Source: Cryptomeria japonica
Taxonomy: Eukaryota > Streptophyta > Pinopsida > Cupressales > Cupressaceae
NCBI RefSeq assembly: GCF_030272615.1
Contig: NC_081411.1
Span: 839,051,388 to 839,115,387, forward strand
Direction: 5' to 3'
Length of the DNA: 64,000 nucleotides
Shown here one piece after another: positions 34,421-47,496 of the stretch. The position numbers and the translations under genes are program-made. The notes below the pieces were generated by a model. That model had not been told where the DNA came from and searched no databases. It saw only the letters and a program-made list of their open reading frames with translations. Every line of letters starts with the position of its first letter. Within the stretch, counting starts at the first letter, position 1.

Positions 34421-35491
34421 TGTTAGGTCCTGGAGACATCTAAGAGGGGGGGGGGGGGGGGGTGAATCAGTTGTCCAATAAATTCAACCAAAATTAACTT
34501 AACCAAAACATAATGCTTAATACTGGTAAACCAAACTTTATGCCGGTAGATAGTCTTAACAGTTAATTGCAATACCAGTAAAGATTAATGCATGAAACAA
34601 AAAGATAATAACATCCACAACACATAACACAAATTTTTGTACGTGGAAACCCTGTAAGGGGAAAAACCATGGTGGGAAGCCTTACCCACAATCAAATGGT
34701 ACTGCTGCAGATAGTATGTGTGTACAATATGTATTCTGCACATGCAGAAAGGCCAGCTACCTAGAGCTCACTGCTTAATCACAAAATGAGAGTCACACTG
34801 ACTACAATTGGATGGTTAAATAAAATGATAATTTACTACAAAAAATAGCATCTTCATATGTTGGATTCAGTATTGGTTTAGTTCTGATTGCCTTCACAAA
34901 ATCCTTCCTTCAACCTTCAAATGATGTCTACATGTATAGCTCTGCTTATTTTTGCATATACCTTATTGCAATCCTTTTCGTATCTCCTCCATGATCTCAC
35001 AAATGAGATCTTACATTTATAACATAACCTAAGACCACCTGAATAGGTCGTTTCACTAAAAGATATTATAATAAAATCAATTAGAAGTAAATCAATATCT
35101 GATGCATGATGTTGGCTCAATGAATTTACAATAATAATAAATCATCTCCATAACATGTCGTGCTGATCTGGAATAGATATGCCTGATGGTGCTTATCCTG
35201 GACCTATTTGCCAGTAATAGCAAATATGCAAACCCGAATAAATAGTTAACCAAATTATCAAAACCAAGTGATCGAATAATTTTTTTGACATAACCAAGTA
35301 GTTTCCAAGTCATTCCAAGTGCCGGTGAATAATATAATCTGTCAGTGAACCAAATATCAGTGACTTTGCATAAGTCTCTGACTTTCTAGTGAACATAACC
35401 AAAGATCTCCAAGTGCTGATAAGTGTTGACAAGCGATGACAAGTGTTGACATCAATGACAAAACCATATCAACATATAAAAAATGTCAACA
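34421..35491 (-). repeat. Solo LTR M (copia, E-type) inside K pol
   Basis: 1,071 bases, TGTTAGGTCC ... GTCAACA, flanked by GGGTC on both sides (34416-34420 and 35492-35496). No internal region. Its left end is the complement of the element E LTR end (AGGACCTAACA). Excising it with one GGGTC joins K pol in frame (LKQEG to TQGYALVLHP). It contains a run of 17 G near 34446. Solo LTRs arise by recombination between the two LTRs of a full element. Confidence 0.92.
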
Positions 35492-35496
35492 GGGTC

Positions 35497-35634
35497 CCCT
35501 CTTGCTTGAGGATCTCTAAAAACTCCTTATCACTAAGCAACATGACATCTGGACTAACAATCTTCTCTTCACCTTGATCGCGCAAAGGAGCCATCTTAAA
35601 TTGTCTACCATTCTTAGTAATGATGTACACAATC
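35497..35634 (-). pseudogene. pol: Chromovirus K pol, upstream fragment
   Basis: Minus strand, open: NGRQFKMAPLRD, then IVSPDVMLLSDKEFLEILKQ. This is typical sequence just before the RT of plant gypsy pol and joins the segment at 34415 once solo LTR M is removed. It is cut at 35634 by the LTR of H. Confidence 0.8.
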
Positions 35635-36000
35635 TGATAGACTTATAAAGCACTGAGAGAGGGGGTGGGTGAATCAATGATAATAAAAACAATACCACTT
35701 GAAACACAAACTGGTAGAGATACTTAACAAGTGTAGTTAATACTAAGCATGCAATCCAAAATGATATTAAAGCATCCACAACAAGTAAAATATCCACCAT
35801 AACACAAGTGTTTATATGTGGAAAACCCAAATGGGAAAAACCACGGTGAGATGGGACTCACAAGTTAACTATCTGCAGTAATAGGTAACTAACCGGTTAA
35901 GGTCTACAAAAGTGCTCTACTAGGAGTGAATCCTCTTAAAGATCCAAAAGCTCTATTAGGAGCTATACCCTATTAAAGGTAGTACCTTGTTAGGAGTAAC
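35635..36000 (-). repeat. 3' LTR of element H, distal piece
   Basis: Starts TGATAGACTTATAAAGCACTG followed by the GGGTGGGTGAATCA signature. The terminus resembles that of element D. It is interrupted at 36000 by element I after GTAAC. Confidence 0.75.
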
Positions 36001-37518
36001 TGTTAGTAAGATGAGAGGGGGGGTGAATCATAAAAACTCAATAATCATTGTATACATCAGATTCAACCTCGGTAGCCTTTACTGATATGCAACTATGATT
36101 GTAAATCATTCAAACTTATAAACATATACACTTAAAACATCATAATACATTTAACACCACATTTAACGTGGAAACCCAAATAGGGAAAAACCACTGTGGG
36201 ATTTCAGACCCACTAAGAAATATACCCTTCTAGAGTATGCTCGGTTAAAACCCAATCCTATTATAGATTCCATAAACACATTGCTATATGTGACCTGGTT
36301 AAGGGATTTCCCTCAAATTTGTTAGAATCTTGCACTTTGTTAGAAGTGACCTTGTCAAAGGATTTCAAACACTCATTCAAAATGTTACCTTGCTAGAGGA
36401 TTTACAAATAAGACTGTTAGGTCCACTCGGTTAAGAGATTTCTTGTCACTTACAAAATAAACAACAGTATAAGATATATCTGCAATTTCACATTTGAAAT
36501 GCTAAAGCAGACTCTATGTGCTCAAAATAATCTTGTCATAAGAGTTATCTGGCTCCTTGCTGGGCTTCTCAATCTGATCTTTAATCAGATATTCAATCTT
36601 CTATGCTCCGTGATCACTGTTGTAGTATCACTGTTATTCTATTTGCCCGCATCTATTATTCATCAACAATTTCTAATTTATAAACAATTCCTAACCACTT
36701 AATCTCCTTGATCACATTTGCCATGATCAATCTTAGCCATCAAATCTTCAAACTTGACTAGGTTCATTGTATCCTTCGATCTGAAAATGTTTTATCTTGC
36801 CTTGGAACTTGTATTCCTTCCTTGGAACTTGTGCTAGGTTATGACCGATGAATCTGCACTGTAGATCTAACTCCTATATTTTCATTGTCATAGATCTTCA
36901 ACAAACTTCTTGCATGACATACCAATAATCTATACATCTCCAGCTCATTGGAATCCTTCATTTAATAATGCTTGTGTCCATCCAATGCATTCTGTTATTA
37001 CTCGGTTGTTACTTAGTAAATATTGAACCTTTACTTGGTAGATATTCAGCCTTCTTTAACCAATATCGATAACCTTAGGGTTTATCGACTAGCTTCTTTG
37101 CTTGGTAACATAGAATAGTATCAAACCTATATTCATCTATTGAATGAAATCTTTTCTCCTTCATGTTTAGTCTTCGAATACTCATTATATAGGATATCAA
37201 AATAATCAAAACAACAAAATCTCATCATTGTCTTACTTGGTAATAGTTGCCCATTGAACAAATTATTACTCCCCTTTATTTTCATTCTTTCTATGTCACT
37301 TACCGACATTTTAATACTTATCAAAATATACTCATTAAGATATGCCAACATCATACTGAATCAGAAAATCAATTGCTTGACATCAATGACAAAATATTAT
37401 TATTAGACAGTAATCATCCTTTCTCAGTTATATCCATAATCTTCAACAACCTTCTCCATATCCTCATACCAACAAACTTATTGAAATGCCAACAATCTCC
37501 CTTTGTGAAATGCTAACA
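36001..37518 (-). repeat. 3' LTR of element I
   Basis: TGTTAGTAAG ... GCTAACA, with a polypurine tract to its right. It carries the GAGGGGGGGTGAATCA signature at the left and a GAAATGCTAAAGCAGACTC block near 36494 shared with B and C. Confidence 0.9.
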
Positions 37519-37926
37519 ATCTCCCCCTTTGGCATTGATGGAAAAACCAAATTTTAATGGCAATACCAACTTGATTTTATTTCAATTGATTCGGATTTGG
37601 ATTGCTGATAATCTTCTCTTGTTATCCTTGAATTCTCCCCCAGTCATTAGTCTTCTCCCATCTTCACCTATTAATATTCACTAATTAGTCTTCTCCCCCT
37701 TTGACAACAATGCCAAAAAGTAAAACTAAGTCATGATTTCTTCTGTTGTGAAGTAATTTGCTTGCTGAAAATTCAATTGTATCATCTCAATCTTGGTCAG
37801 AGAAAATTGTCTTTAATCATTATTGCCTGCACAACTTTAGGTAACCTCCTAAAGTGTGTAAATCAGCATCAACTCATAAATAGTTAATTTGTAAATTCAT
37901 AGAATTGATGCTTTCACCGAACTCTA
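37519..37926 (-). promoter_or_regulatory. Polypurine tract and repeats of it, element I
   Basis: GCCAAAGGGGGAGAT (37519-37533) touches the LTR; a second AAAGGGGGAGAA lies near 37690 and a weaker one near 37634. A related tract (AAAGGGAGAT, near 37496) is inside the LTR. Otherwise AT-rich 3' untranslated sequence. Confidence 0.75.
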
Positions 37927-40900
37927 TCAGTGAGTGCTAGATAGGGGTAGGACCCCTAACTTACTTCTGAGATACTCATAAGTGTCCTTTGGCAGTGGCT
38001 TTGTGAAAATGTCTGCTATTTGTTCCTTTGAACTAATATATTCCAGCGCAACTTTCTTCTCTTGAACTTCTTCTCTGAGATAATGATACTTTATGGAGAT
38101 GTGCTTTGTCTTAGAATGCATTATCGGATTCTTTGAAATGTTAATGGCATTAGTATTATCACAGAATATAGTTACTGGCTTGGTAACTTTCTCATTCATT
38201 CCTTCCAATAGTTGTTGGATCCATGCAATATTGGTACAATTCAATACTGCAATGACATATTCAGCTTCAGCTGTTGACTGTGAAATGCATCATTGTTTCT
38301 TGCTAAGCCAACTTACTAGTCTGTCTCCCAGAAAGAAAGCTCCACCGCTTGTGCTTTTCCTATCATCAATATTTCCTGCCCAATCAGCATCAGTGTAGAC
38401 TTTTAAGTCAAAATCATTCCTCTATTTATACACTAAACCATAATTTTTAGTGCCTCTTAAGTATCTGAAAAATTCTCTTGATTGTTGTCATATGGGTTTC
38501 TTTGGGATCTCCAAAAAATCTTGCAACTATACCTACTGCATGTGCTATATCTGACCTGTTGTGAACCACATATTGCAACTTTCCAATCATAGATCGGTAA
38601 AGTGTCTCATCAACAGATGTGGATTCATCACTCTTTGATAGTTTACAATTGGTAGTCATAGGAGTACTTACAGGTTTAGAATCCTCCATTCCAAATTTCT
38701 TCAAGATTTCCTTTATATACTTAGATTGAGTAGTGAAAATCTCATTTTTCATTTGCAGTATCTATAAACCTATGAAATACTTTATTTCACCAATTAATGA
38801 CATTTCAAATTCTTTGCATATTTCATTTCCACAAAAAATAATACCATCAACAAATATGGCTGAAAGCAGTATTCCATTGTCTTCATCATTCTTCATATAT
38901 ATGTTGTTGTTTTCACTTGTCCTTATAAATCCAATCTTGATTAAGTAAGAGTGCAATCTTTCATACCATGCTCTAGGTGCTTGCTTTAGACCATATAATG
39001 CTTTGTTCAACTTACATACCTGATCTTTATTCTTGTCTTTAATAAATCCTTCAGGTTGTTCAATATAAACTTCTTCTTCTAGTATACCATTTAAAAATGT
39101 AGATTTAACATCTATTTGATATACCTTGAAATTTTTGTAAGTAGCATATGCCAACAATGTTCTCACTCCTTCAAGTCTTGCCACAAGTGCAAAAGTCTCA
39201 CCATAATTTATTCCTTCTTCTTGAGCATAACCTTTGCAAACTAGTCTTGCTTTATTCCGAATGACCTCTCCTTTTTCATTTAGCTTGTTTTTGAAAATCC
39301 ACTTTGTACTGATCACATTTTTCTCTTTTGGTCTTGGGACCAGTGTCCATGTTTCATTCTTCTTGATTTGTTCAATCTCTTCTGTCATAGCATTTACCCA
39401 ATCTTCATTACTAAATGCCGCTTTTACTATTCTCGATTCAAATTCAGATATCAGACATGTGTTTTGTCTTAGTTTGTTCCTTGTCATCACTAGATCATCC
39501 TTATCTCCTATAATTTGACTTGATGTATGATTTATTCTAACATACTTGGCTAATATAGGCTCGATAGTATCTGTATGATCTTCATCACTCGATAACTGGG
39601 TATTTTCTTCATTTTCTTCATCAACTTTCTTGGTAGGACTTCCTGGTTGAACATAAACAAACTCTTCATAATCTTCTGGTTCTTTGGAATTTCCTTCATC
39701 ATTTCTTTCTGCAAATTCATCAATTTTCACATTTGCACTTTCCACTATTTTGTTAGATGATTTGATCAAACATATAAATGCTTTACTTCTAGAAGAATAA
39801 CCAAGAAATGTTCCTTCCTCGCTTTTTTGATCAAACTTTCCATTTCTATCATCTTTGTGAACATAACATCTGCTTCTAAATATTTTAAAGTAACTTACAT
39901 TAGGTTTCTTGTCATACCAGATTTCATACGGTGTCTTCAAAGTTCCTTTCTTCAGTTGTACTCGGTTCAGGGTGTAAACTGCAGTGCTTATCGCTTCTCT
40001 CCAAAATGTTTGAGGTACCCTCTTTTCTATCATCAGGGTTTTGGCACAATCTACAATTGATCTGTTTCTTCTTTCAGCTATCCCATTTTGCTGAGGTGTT
40101 CTCAATGCAGATACTTGTCTCTTTATACCATGATCATTGCAAAAGAGGTTAAATTCATTAGAAATGAATTCTCCTCCTATGTTAGATCTTAGACATTTCA
40201 ACTGTCTTCCTGTTTCTTTTTCAACTCTAGCCTTGTACCATTTGAACATTTGAAAGGTCTGATTTCTCTTAAAAACATAACTGACATCATCCTTGAGTAA
40301 TCATCCACAAATAATATAAAGTATTTATCACCGAAATAACTTTGAACTTTCACAGGACCACAGAGATCAGTGTGCACAAGATCTAAAATTCCTTTAGAAG
40401 TGTAGGACTTACTTGTAAAGCTTGACTTTGTCATCTTACCCATCTGGCATCCTTGATATATTGCATTCTCAGGTTTTTCCAAGCTCGGTAGACCTCTTAC
40501 TCGGTGCTTCTTACTTATTTTGATCAGGTTATCAAAATGTACATGACAAAACCTTTTGTGCCATAATTAGGTATCTTCTATTTTAGCATATAGACAATTG
40601 TTCTGAGTTGAGTCAAGATGTAATGTATTACCTTTTGTTTGTGTCCCGGTAGCAGCCAACTTTCCATGTTTTTCATGAAATTTGACACTTACTTTCTAAA
40701 ATTCTATTCGGTATCCTATATTGTTTAGCTGTGCTACACTCAACAAATTGTATTTCAAACCTTCAACCCAATATACATCATCACATTTAGCATTGTCAAG
40801 AAGTGTGATAGAACCTTTACCTTTCACCAGACATGGTGCATCATTACTAAATCTTATATAACCTCCATCATAGTCTTCTAATTTAACAAACCTGTGTTTA

Positions 40901-42080
40901 TCACCTCTCATGTCATGTGAGCATTCACTATCTATGATCCAAGAATCATTTTTATTTATGTGAGATATCAAGGATTTTTCCTCATACCTTTATTCATCTG
41001 ATCCATCTTTGATAGCCACATATACAACTTCCTATGTCTCTGTCCCATCAGATTTGTCATTGTTGGATTCCTCATCAGCTACTAGGCATGTCTTTCTATC
41101 TCTCCTTTTGAAGTCTCGGTGTCCTCTATATTGGTTGTCTTTCTATCTGTCATCTCGGTATTCTCTCTTTTCACTAGATTCTTTGTCAGGACAGTTAGAA
41201 GCCATATGTCCTATTCTATCATGGTTAAAACATTTTAAAGGTAACTTTCCTTTATACTTACCTTTGCCTCTTGGTAACCTTCTGGCCAATAATGCTTCAA
41301 ACTCTTCTTGCTTTCTGATTTCCTCATATAGTTTGTGTACCTCTTCCACGTGTTTGCAAAATCTCTCACTTGCTCCACTATGATTTCCTTCAATATACTT
41401 ATACATTCTATCATTGTAATCATTAGATTCACCAAGATGAAAAGAACTGAATGCAGATTCAACTTTATTTACTAAAGACCCATTGTTATGAAAATTACTT
41501 AACTCAAATGCATGTAGCTTACCAATAGTAGCATATAAAGAGACTGGCATGTTTGGTACAGACCTTAATTCATTGATTGCAGAGACTCGAATGGCATAAG
41601 TAGGTAGAAGTGTTCTAAGCAACTTACTTGTTACATCCTTTTCTTCAATAGTTCCTCTTGCTCCTTTGATTTGATTGACAGTTTCCTTTAACCTTGTACT
41701 GTATTGGGTTATGTTCTCACCTTCATTCATTCTCATGGATTCAAGTTGACCTCTTAGACTGTCTACTTTTTCTTTCTGAACATGTTCATCACCACCATAA
41801 ATAGATATAAGCTTGTTCACATTGCTTTGGCATCAATGTAGCCTTCTAGATCATTGAACTCTGAGTTGGCAAATGCTGATGTTATTTCAATCATTGCTTG
41901 AATATGTTCTTGCTTTTCCTTTACCTCTTCCATTGTCATCGGGTAGGTGCTAGGTGCATAGTAATCATTCTCTAGATAGTATGTTTCATATTCTCCAATT
42001 CCTGATAAGTGCAACTTCATCCTTTTCTGCCATGTGGAGAAACTAGACTTGTTCAACTTTGGTGCATCCCTTTTATACAT
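37927..42080 (-). pseudogene. gag-pol: Gag-pol of copia element I
   Basis: ATG 42080 to TGA 37927-37929. Gag (42080-41143, frameshift near 41820) with a knuckle CFNHDRIGHMASNC whose second Cys is His. Protease near 40930: WIIDSECSH, where DSG is usual. Integrase: HKRFCHVHF, VHTDLCGP (first Asp kept), RSNIGGEF (second Asp lost to Asn), QQNGIAERRN (Glu kept); frameshift near 40260. [37 protein letters not shown] (FVDD expected). RNase H: KSTSGGAFFLG, AEAEYV, SKEQIADIFTKPL. The 495-codon frame 38762-40249 is unbroken. Inactive as read because of the catalytic changes. Confidence 0.92.
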
Positions 42081-42130
42081 CTTTGGATCTTGCCTCAAGT
42101 ACCTTTAAACTTTTCTTCCAGAGTCCAAAT

Positions 42131-42141
42131 TTCTGATACCA
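42131..42141 (-). promoter_or_regulatory. Primer-binding site of element I
   Basis: Minus strand TGGTATCAGAA, matching the first nine bases of the copia consensus, two bases from the LTR terminus at 42144. Confidence 0.8.
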
Positions 42142-42143
42142 AT

Positions 42144-43671
42144 TGTTATTAAGATGAGAGGGGGGGGGGGGGGGGTGAATCATAAAAACTCAATAATCAT
42201 TGTATACATCAGATTCAACCTCGATAGCCTTTACTGATATGCAACTATGACTGTAAATCATTCAAACTTATAAATAGATACACTTAAAATATCATAACAC
42301 ATTGAACACCAGATTTAACGTGGAAACCCAAATAGGGAAAACCCACTATTGGATTTCAGACCCACTAAGAAATATACCCTTCTAGAGTATGCTCAGTTAA
42401 AAGTCAATCCTGTTACAGATTACATACACACATTGCTAGATGTGACCCGGTTAAGGGATTTCCCTCAGATTTGTTAGAATATAACACTTTGTTAGAAGTG
42501 ACCTTGTCAAAGGATTTCAAACACTCATTCAGAATGTTACTTTGCTAGAGGATTTACAAATAAGACTGTTAGGTCCACTCGGTTAAGAGATTTCCTGTTA
42601 CTTACAAAATAAATAACAGTATAAGATATATTTGCAACTTCACATTTGAAATGCTAAAGAAGACTCTATGTGCTCAAAATAATCTTATCATAAGACTTAT
42701 CTTTCTGCTTGCAGGGCTTCTCAATCTGATCTTTAATCAGATATTCAATCTTCTATGCTCGGTGATCACTGTTGTAGTATCACTGTTATTCTATTTGCCT
42801 GCATCTATTATTCATCAACAATTTCTAATTTATAAACAATTCCTAACCACTTAATCTCCTTGATCACATTTCCCATGATCAATCTTAGCCATCAAATCTT
42901 CAAACTTGACTAGGTTCATTGTATCCTTCGATCTGGAAACATTTTATCTCACCTTGGAACTTGTATTCCTTCCTTGGAACTTGTGCTAAGTTATGACTGA
43001 TGAATCTGCGTTGTAGATCTAACTCCTATATTTTCATTGTCGTAGATCTTCAACAAACTTCTTGCATGACATACCAATCATCTATACATCTCTAGCTCAT
43101 TGGAATCCTTTATTTAATAATGCTTTTATCCATCCAATGCATTATGTTATTACTCGATTGTTACTCGGTAAATACCAAACCTTTGCTCGATAAATATTCT
43201 GCCTTCTTGAATCGATATCGATAACCTTAGGGTTTACCAGCTAGCTTCTTTTCTCGATAACATATAACAGTATCAAACCTATATTCATCTATTGAATGAA
43301 ATCTTTTCTCCTTCATGTTCAGTCTTCGAATACTCATTATATAGGATATCAAAATAATCAAAACAACAAAATCTCATCATTGTCTTACTTGGTAATAGTT
43401 TCCCATTGAATAACTTATTACTCCCCTTCATTTTCATTCTTTCTATGTCACTTATCGACATTTTTATACTTATCAAAATTTACTCATTAAGATATGGCAA
43501 CATCATACTGAATAAAAAAATCAATTGCTTGACATTAATGACAAAATTATATTATTAAGATAGTAGTCATCCTTTCTCAATTATATCCATAATCTTGAAC
43601 AACCTTCTCAATATCCTCATACCAACAAACTTTCTGGAATGCCAACAATCTCCCTTTGTGAAATGCTAATA
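42144..43671 (-). repeat. 5' LTR of element I
   Basis: TGTTATTAAG ... GCTAATA, highly similar to 36001-37518 throughout; the CA terminus has become TA. A run of about 16 G near 42160 is only 7 G in the partner. GTAAC follows. Confidence 0.9.
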
Positions 43672-43676
43672 GTAAC

Positions 43677-44246
43677 ATCGGTAGAGGATTTCAAAATCCA
43701 AACTAATGGATCACCTTGTTAGAGGATCTACGCATTGAAGCTTGTTAGAGCTTACCGAGTTAGGGGATTGATTAGAAAATAATAGGTGGTGTGATCTAGA
43801 AGTAGAACATCTTGCTTGAATAGATCCTCTTCTTCTCACTCAAAACTACATCACCAACATATTCCACAATGACTTCAACAACTCAACACTTCTAGTTTGG
43901 CATACATCAAAATATTTCATCATAATGTCATTATATAGACATTAGATTTCATGTCGGCTCAGGAATCATATCACAATTTCCTAGGTGCAGTGTATTTGGA
44001 CAATCTAACATAACTCATCACAAATTGCCGCCAAATCTGTTGGCTAGGGATAACTCATCATGACCGGTGATAGATCATCACACAATCAATGAATAAAGGT
44101 TGGAACACTGATAACTCATCACGACCAGTGATAACTCGTCAACATATAAACTGATTGTCCTTCATTTGCTTTTTGATGGTCTTTGTTGAATCTCCAAGTT
44201 GGTGTCATCTCATTCCTACATATACCGATTGTCTACATATACTGGA
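43677..44246 (-). repeat. 3' LTR of element H, middle piece
   Basis: Continues the LTR after element I (CCTTGTTAGAGGATCTACG and similar LTR phrases) up to element F. It contains three copies of ACTGATAACTCATCACGACC-like text (44045, 44107, 44125), a small degenerate internal repeat. Confidence 0.65.
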
Positions 44247-44679
44247 TGTTGGTATTATGGATGACTTCATCATGTGTTGCATTGGTTTATTGTTGAACTG
44301 GCACATTGTGGTCCCAACATGGTTAGTGGCTTAAGCACAGTCACCGACATATGTTCACCGATAGTGATGATGACTTGTTATCATCTAGAGATCATTTGGT
44401 TATGTCAAAGACATGGATTAGATGTTTGGATTTGGTGTTTTTCTTATTGGTCTAATCGAGTTCACATATTTGCCTTTACCGACAGATTCGTCTAGGTTAT
44501 GGACCAGTACAAGATATTATGTTCTAGATCAACACGACACATTTTGGAAATGGTTTATTGATTGGATAATGTGTAAATGTATTGAGGCTGACATAATGTA
44601 TCACATCAAGACTTACTTGTAATTGATTGAAATGTAATATCTTTAGTGAGCCGACCTTAAAATTTGGTCTTAGGTTTTG

Positions 44680-44687
44680 TATAAATA
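44680..44687 (+). promoter_or_regulatory. TATA-box candidate in F 5' LTR
   Basis: TATAAATA, present at the same place in the 3' LTR (61680-61687). LTR transcription starts a short distance downstream of such a box; the exact start cannot be seen. Confidence 0.4.
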
Positions 44688-44951
44688 ATTGTAAGATCTT
44701 ATTGAAGATCATCATTATGTGTGTGTGCTAATATTGAAGAGAAAAAATAAGTAGATCCTTGTGTGAATCACGCAGACATTATCTGAAGGTTGAAGGAAGG
44801 CTATGAAGGTGTTTGGCACTCATTGTCAAAGCTTAAACCAGTATTGAATCCATCATTGCAGATGCTATTCTGAAGCACTACATTGTTTATTGGATTTAAC
44901 CATCCAATTGTAGTCAGTGTGACTCCTACTTTGTGATTGAGCAGTGAGATC

Positions 44952-45870
44952 TGTTGGTATTTTGGTATGGTTTTGTCATTGATATCAACACCTACCAAAA
45001 ATATAGCACTTTGGTGATCCAGCAACATTCACTGGCAATAAAGTGACTTTTGTACAGTCACCGGTATATGGTACACTGATAGGATGTAATGATCACCGGC
45101 ACTTGAAATGGCGTGGAAAACACTTGGTAATGTCGAAAACATCATTTTTGACATCTTTTTTTGGAGAATTGGCTATTGGTATATTCACATTTGCATATTT
45201 TCTATTACTGGCAAATAGGTCGAGGGTATACATTGGCAGGTTTATCTTTTCCAGATCAGCATGACACACTTTGGAGATGATAAATAATTGTTTTAAATGC
45301 ATTAAGCCAACATGTTAAATGTGAAAAAGGATTGTGTGAAGGTATATGCAAGAATAAATAGAGCTATACATGCAGACATCATTTGAAGATTGAAGGAGGG
45401 TTTTTGTGAAGACAATCAGAACTACACCGGTACTGAATCCAGCATATGAAGATGCTATTTTGTGTAGTACATTCTTATTGGATTTAACCATCCAACTGTA
45501 GTCAGTGTGACTCCCTTTTGTGATTGACCAGTGAGCTCTAGGCGCTTGGCCTTTCTGCATGTGCAGACCCCATTTATGTACACTTACTATCTGCAGTAGT
45601 ATCATCTGATTGTGGGTAAGGTTTCCCACAATGGTTTTTTCCCTTACAGGGTTTCCATGTACAAATATTGGTCTTATGTGTTGTGGATGACTTTGTCTTT
45701 ATGTTTCATGCACTAATCCTTACTAGTATAGCAATTAACTGTTAAATCTGTCTACCAGCATATTCAACTAGTTTACCGGTATTAAGCATTAAGTTGGTTA
45801 AGTTGTTTTTGGTTTGAATTTATTAGAAAACTAATTCACCCCCCCTCTTAGTTGTCACCAGGACCTAACA
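44952..45870 (+). repeat. 5' LTR of element E
   Basis: TGTTGGTATTTTGG ... GGACCTAACA, 919 bases, followed by the primer site. It contains CCACAATGGTTTTTTCCC ... GGGTTTCCATGTAC and the TTCACCCCCCCTCTTAG terminal block. Confidence 0.9.
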
Positions 45871-45872
45871 AT

Positions 45873-45884
45873 TGGTATCAGAGC
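45873..45884 (+). promoter_or_regulatory. Primer-binding site of element E
   Basis: TGGTATCAGAGC, an exact copia consensus, two bases after the LTR. Confidence 0.9.
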
Positions 45885-45926
45885 CTAGTCCTCTTTTGTA
45901 GAAGTTTAACATCTTGAGGAGATCCA

Positions 45927-47495
45927 ATGTCTACTAACTATTTCAGAAAGGACAATCCTAAACTTGATGGAACTAATTATGGCATATGGAAGATTAGAAT
46001 GGAGACACATCTAAATTGCATTGGAAAGGACATCTGGGATGTTACAAAGAATGGTTATACTACTCCTACTCCTGGTTAGCCTAATCCACCCAACTTGAGA
46101 AAAGATGAAGAAAATGATTGCAAAGCAAGAGAAGCACTTTTGAGCACATTATCAGATCAACAAATCATGGGACTATCAGATAGGTCTACTGCTAAAGCTA
46201 TATGGGATCATTTGGAAACACTGAATGAAGGAGATTCCACAGTCAAAATTGCAAAACTTGAAATCTTTCGGGTCAGGTATGAACATCTGAAAATGGAAGA
46301 AGATGAAAGGATTTCTGCTTTTATGGAAAGAGTAAATGAGATTATTTTAGGTATTAAATATTGTGGAGGAACCTTAAGTGAGGATGAAATTATTTCAAAA
46401 GTTTTAAGAGGATTGCCATCGGCATATAAAATGAAAGTCACTACTATAAATGAATTAAGAACAATGCCTAATACATCAGTAACTAGGGATACATTGATTG
46501 GGAAACTTTCAGCTTTTGAAATTGAAGAATTTGGTCCTGTTGCTACTATAAAGATAGATTTGGCATTTAAAGCATCAACATCATCTGCTCCATCATTTGA
46601 CAATTTTGATTGGAAATCCTTTTATGCAAGAGAACTTGAAGAAAGCAGGAAAGAGAATGAAGAACTTGAAGAACTTGAAGCACTATTTGTAAGGAAAATG
46701 CCTAAAGGTCCAGTTGGAAGTAAGTATGAAGGTAAAGTGCCCTTTAAATGTTTTAACTGCAATAAAATTGGTCATATGGCTTTAAGATGCCCTGATAGAC
46801 ATGCTAGACTAAGAGAAGAAGCTAGAAGGACATACAAGCCTAAACCTGAATATCAGAGATACATATTTAAGAAGAATAAAGAAAAATCTTGTTACATTGC
46901 TGATGAAGGTGTGACTGATGATTCTGATGAGGATCCGACAGACAATGGATGGGTTTTTGTTGCTATAATAGAAGATCAACTGGCACCTACTGCTCAACTG
47001 GTAGAATAGGTCTTGGCAGCTAAAGTTGAAGTAAAGGATGAATGGATCATTGATTCAGGATGCTCACATCATATGATAGGAGACAAAGGTAAATTCTTGA
47101 ACTTTCAAGAATACAATGGAGGCTTAGTGAGATTTGGAGATGACAAAGCTTGTTTGATCAAAGGTAAGGGTACAATATCTCTTGATGGTAAGCATAACAT
47201 TGAAAATGTTTACTATGTTGAAGGATTAAAGCATAATCTTTTGAGTGTTGGTCAATTAGTTGAGAAAGGATTTCAGTTACAATTCAAAAATGGAAAATGC
47301 AAAATCATGAATAGAATTGGTTTGGAAATTGCAACCAGTAACCAAACTAGAGGTAACATCTTTCATCTAAATAACAATGAAAAGAAATGCTTGATTGCTC
47401 ATATTCATGAAAGTTGGCTATGGCATAAGAGACTTTGTCATGTAAACTTTGATTGCATGATAAAGATTAGTACTATTAAGGTAGTTAGAGATTAA
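45927..47495 (+). pseudogene. gag-pol: Element E gag, protease and integrase N-terminus
   Basis: ATG 45927; one frame with stops at 46077 and 47007, ending at TAA 47493-47495. Gag: KLDGTNYGIWKIRMETHL, LSDQQIMGLSDRSTAKAIWD, KVTTINELRTMPN; knuckle CFNCNKIGHMALRC complete. Protease: WIIDSGCSHHM with the catalytic Asp. Integrase zinc region: SWLWHKRLCHVNFDCMIKI. Just after, the frame jumps by deletion to a position about 360 bases further in the related element F, removing the two catalytic Asp residues of integrase. Confidence 0.9.
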
Positions 47496-47496
47496 T

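Larger units (their letters stand above)
29932..35634 (-). mobile_element. Element K: chromovirus (Ty3/gypsy), 3' part
   Basis: Minus-strand pol with RT, RNase H, integrase and chromodomain, followed by a putative LTR that abuts ORF L. The pol is split by solo LTR M and cut at 35634 by the LTR of element H; the 5' part (gag, protease, 5' LTR) must lie beyond the window on the far side of H. Boundaries of its LTR are approximate. Confidence 0.8.
36001..43671 (-). mobile_element. Element I: Ty1/copia retrotransposon
   Basis: 7,671 bases, LTRs of 1,518 and 1,528 bases, GTAAC on both sides (35996-36000 and 43672-43676). Minus-strand primer site, gag, protease, integrase, RT, RNase H and polypurine tract in copia order. 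Gag-pol has few lesions for its size: 495 codons of integrase-RT are open. RT and integrase catalytic sites are mutated. Part of its LTR is shared with B and C. Confidence 0.93.
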
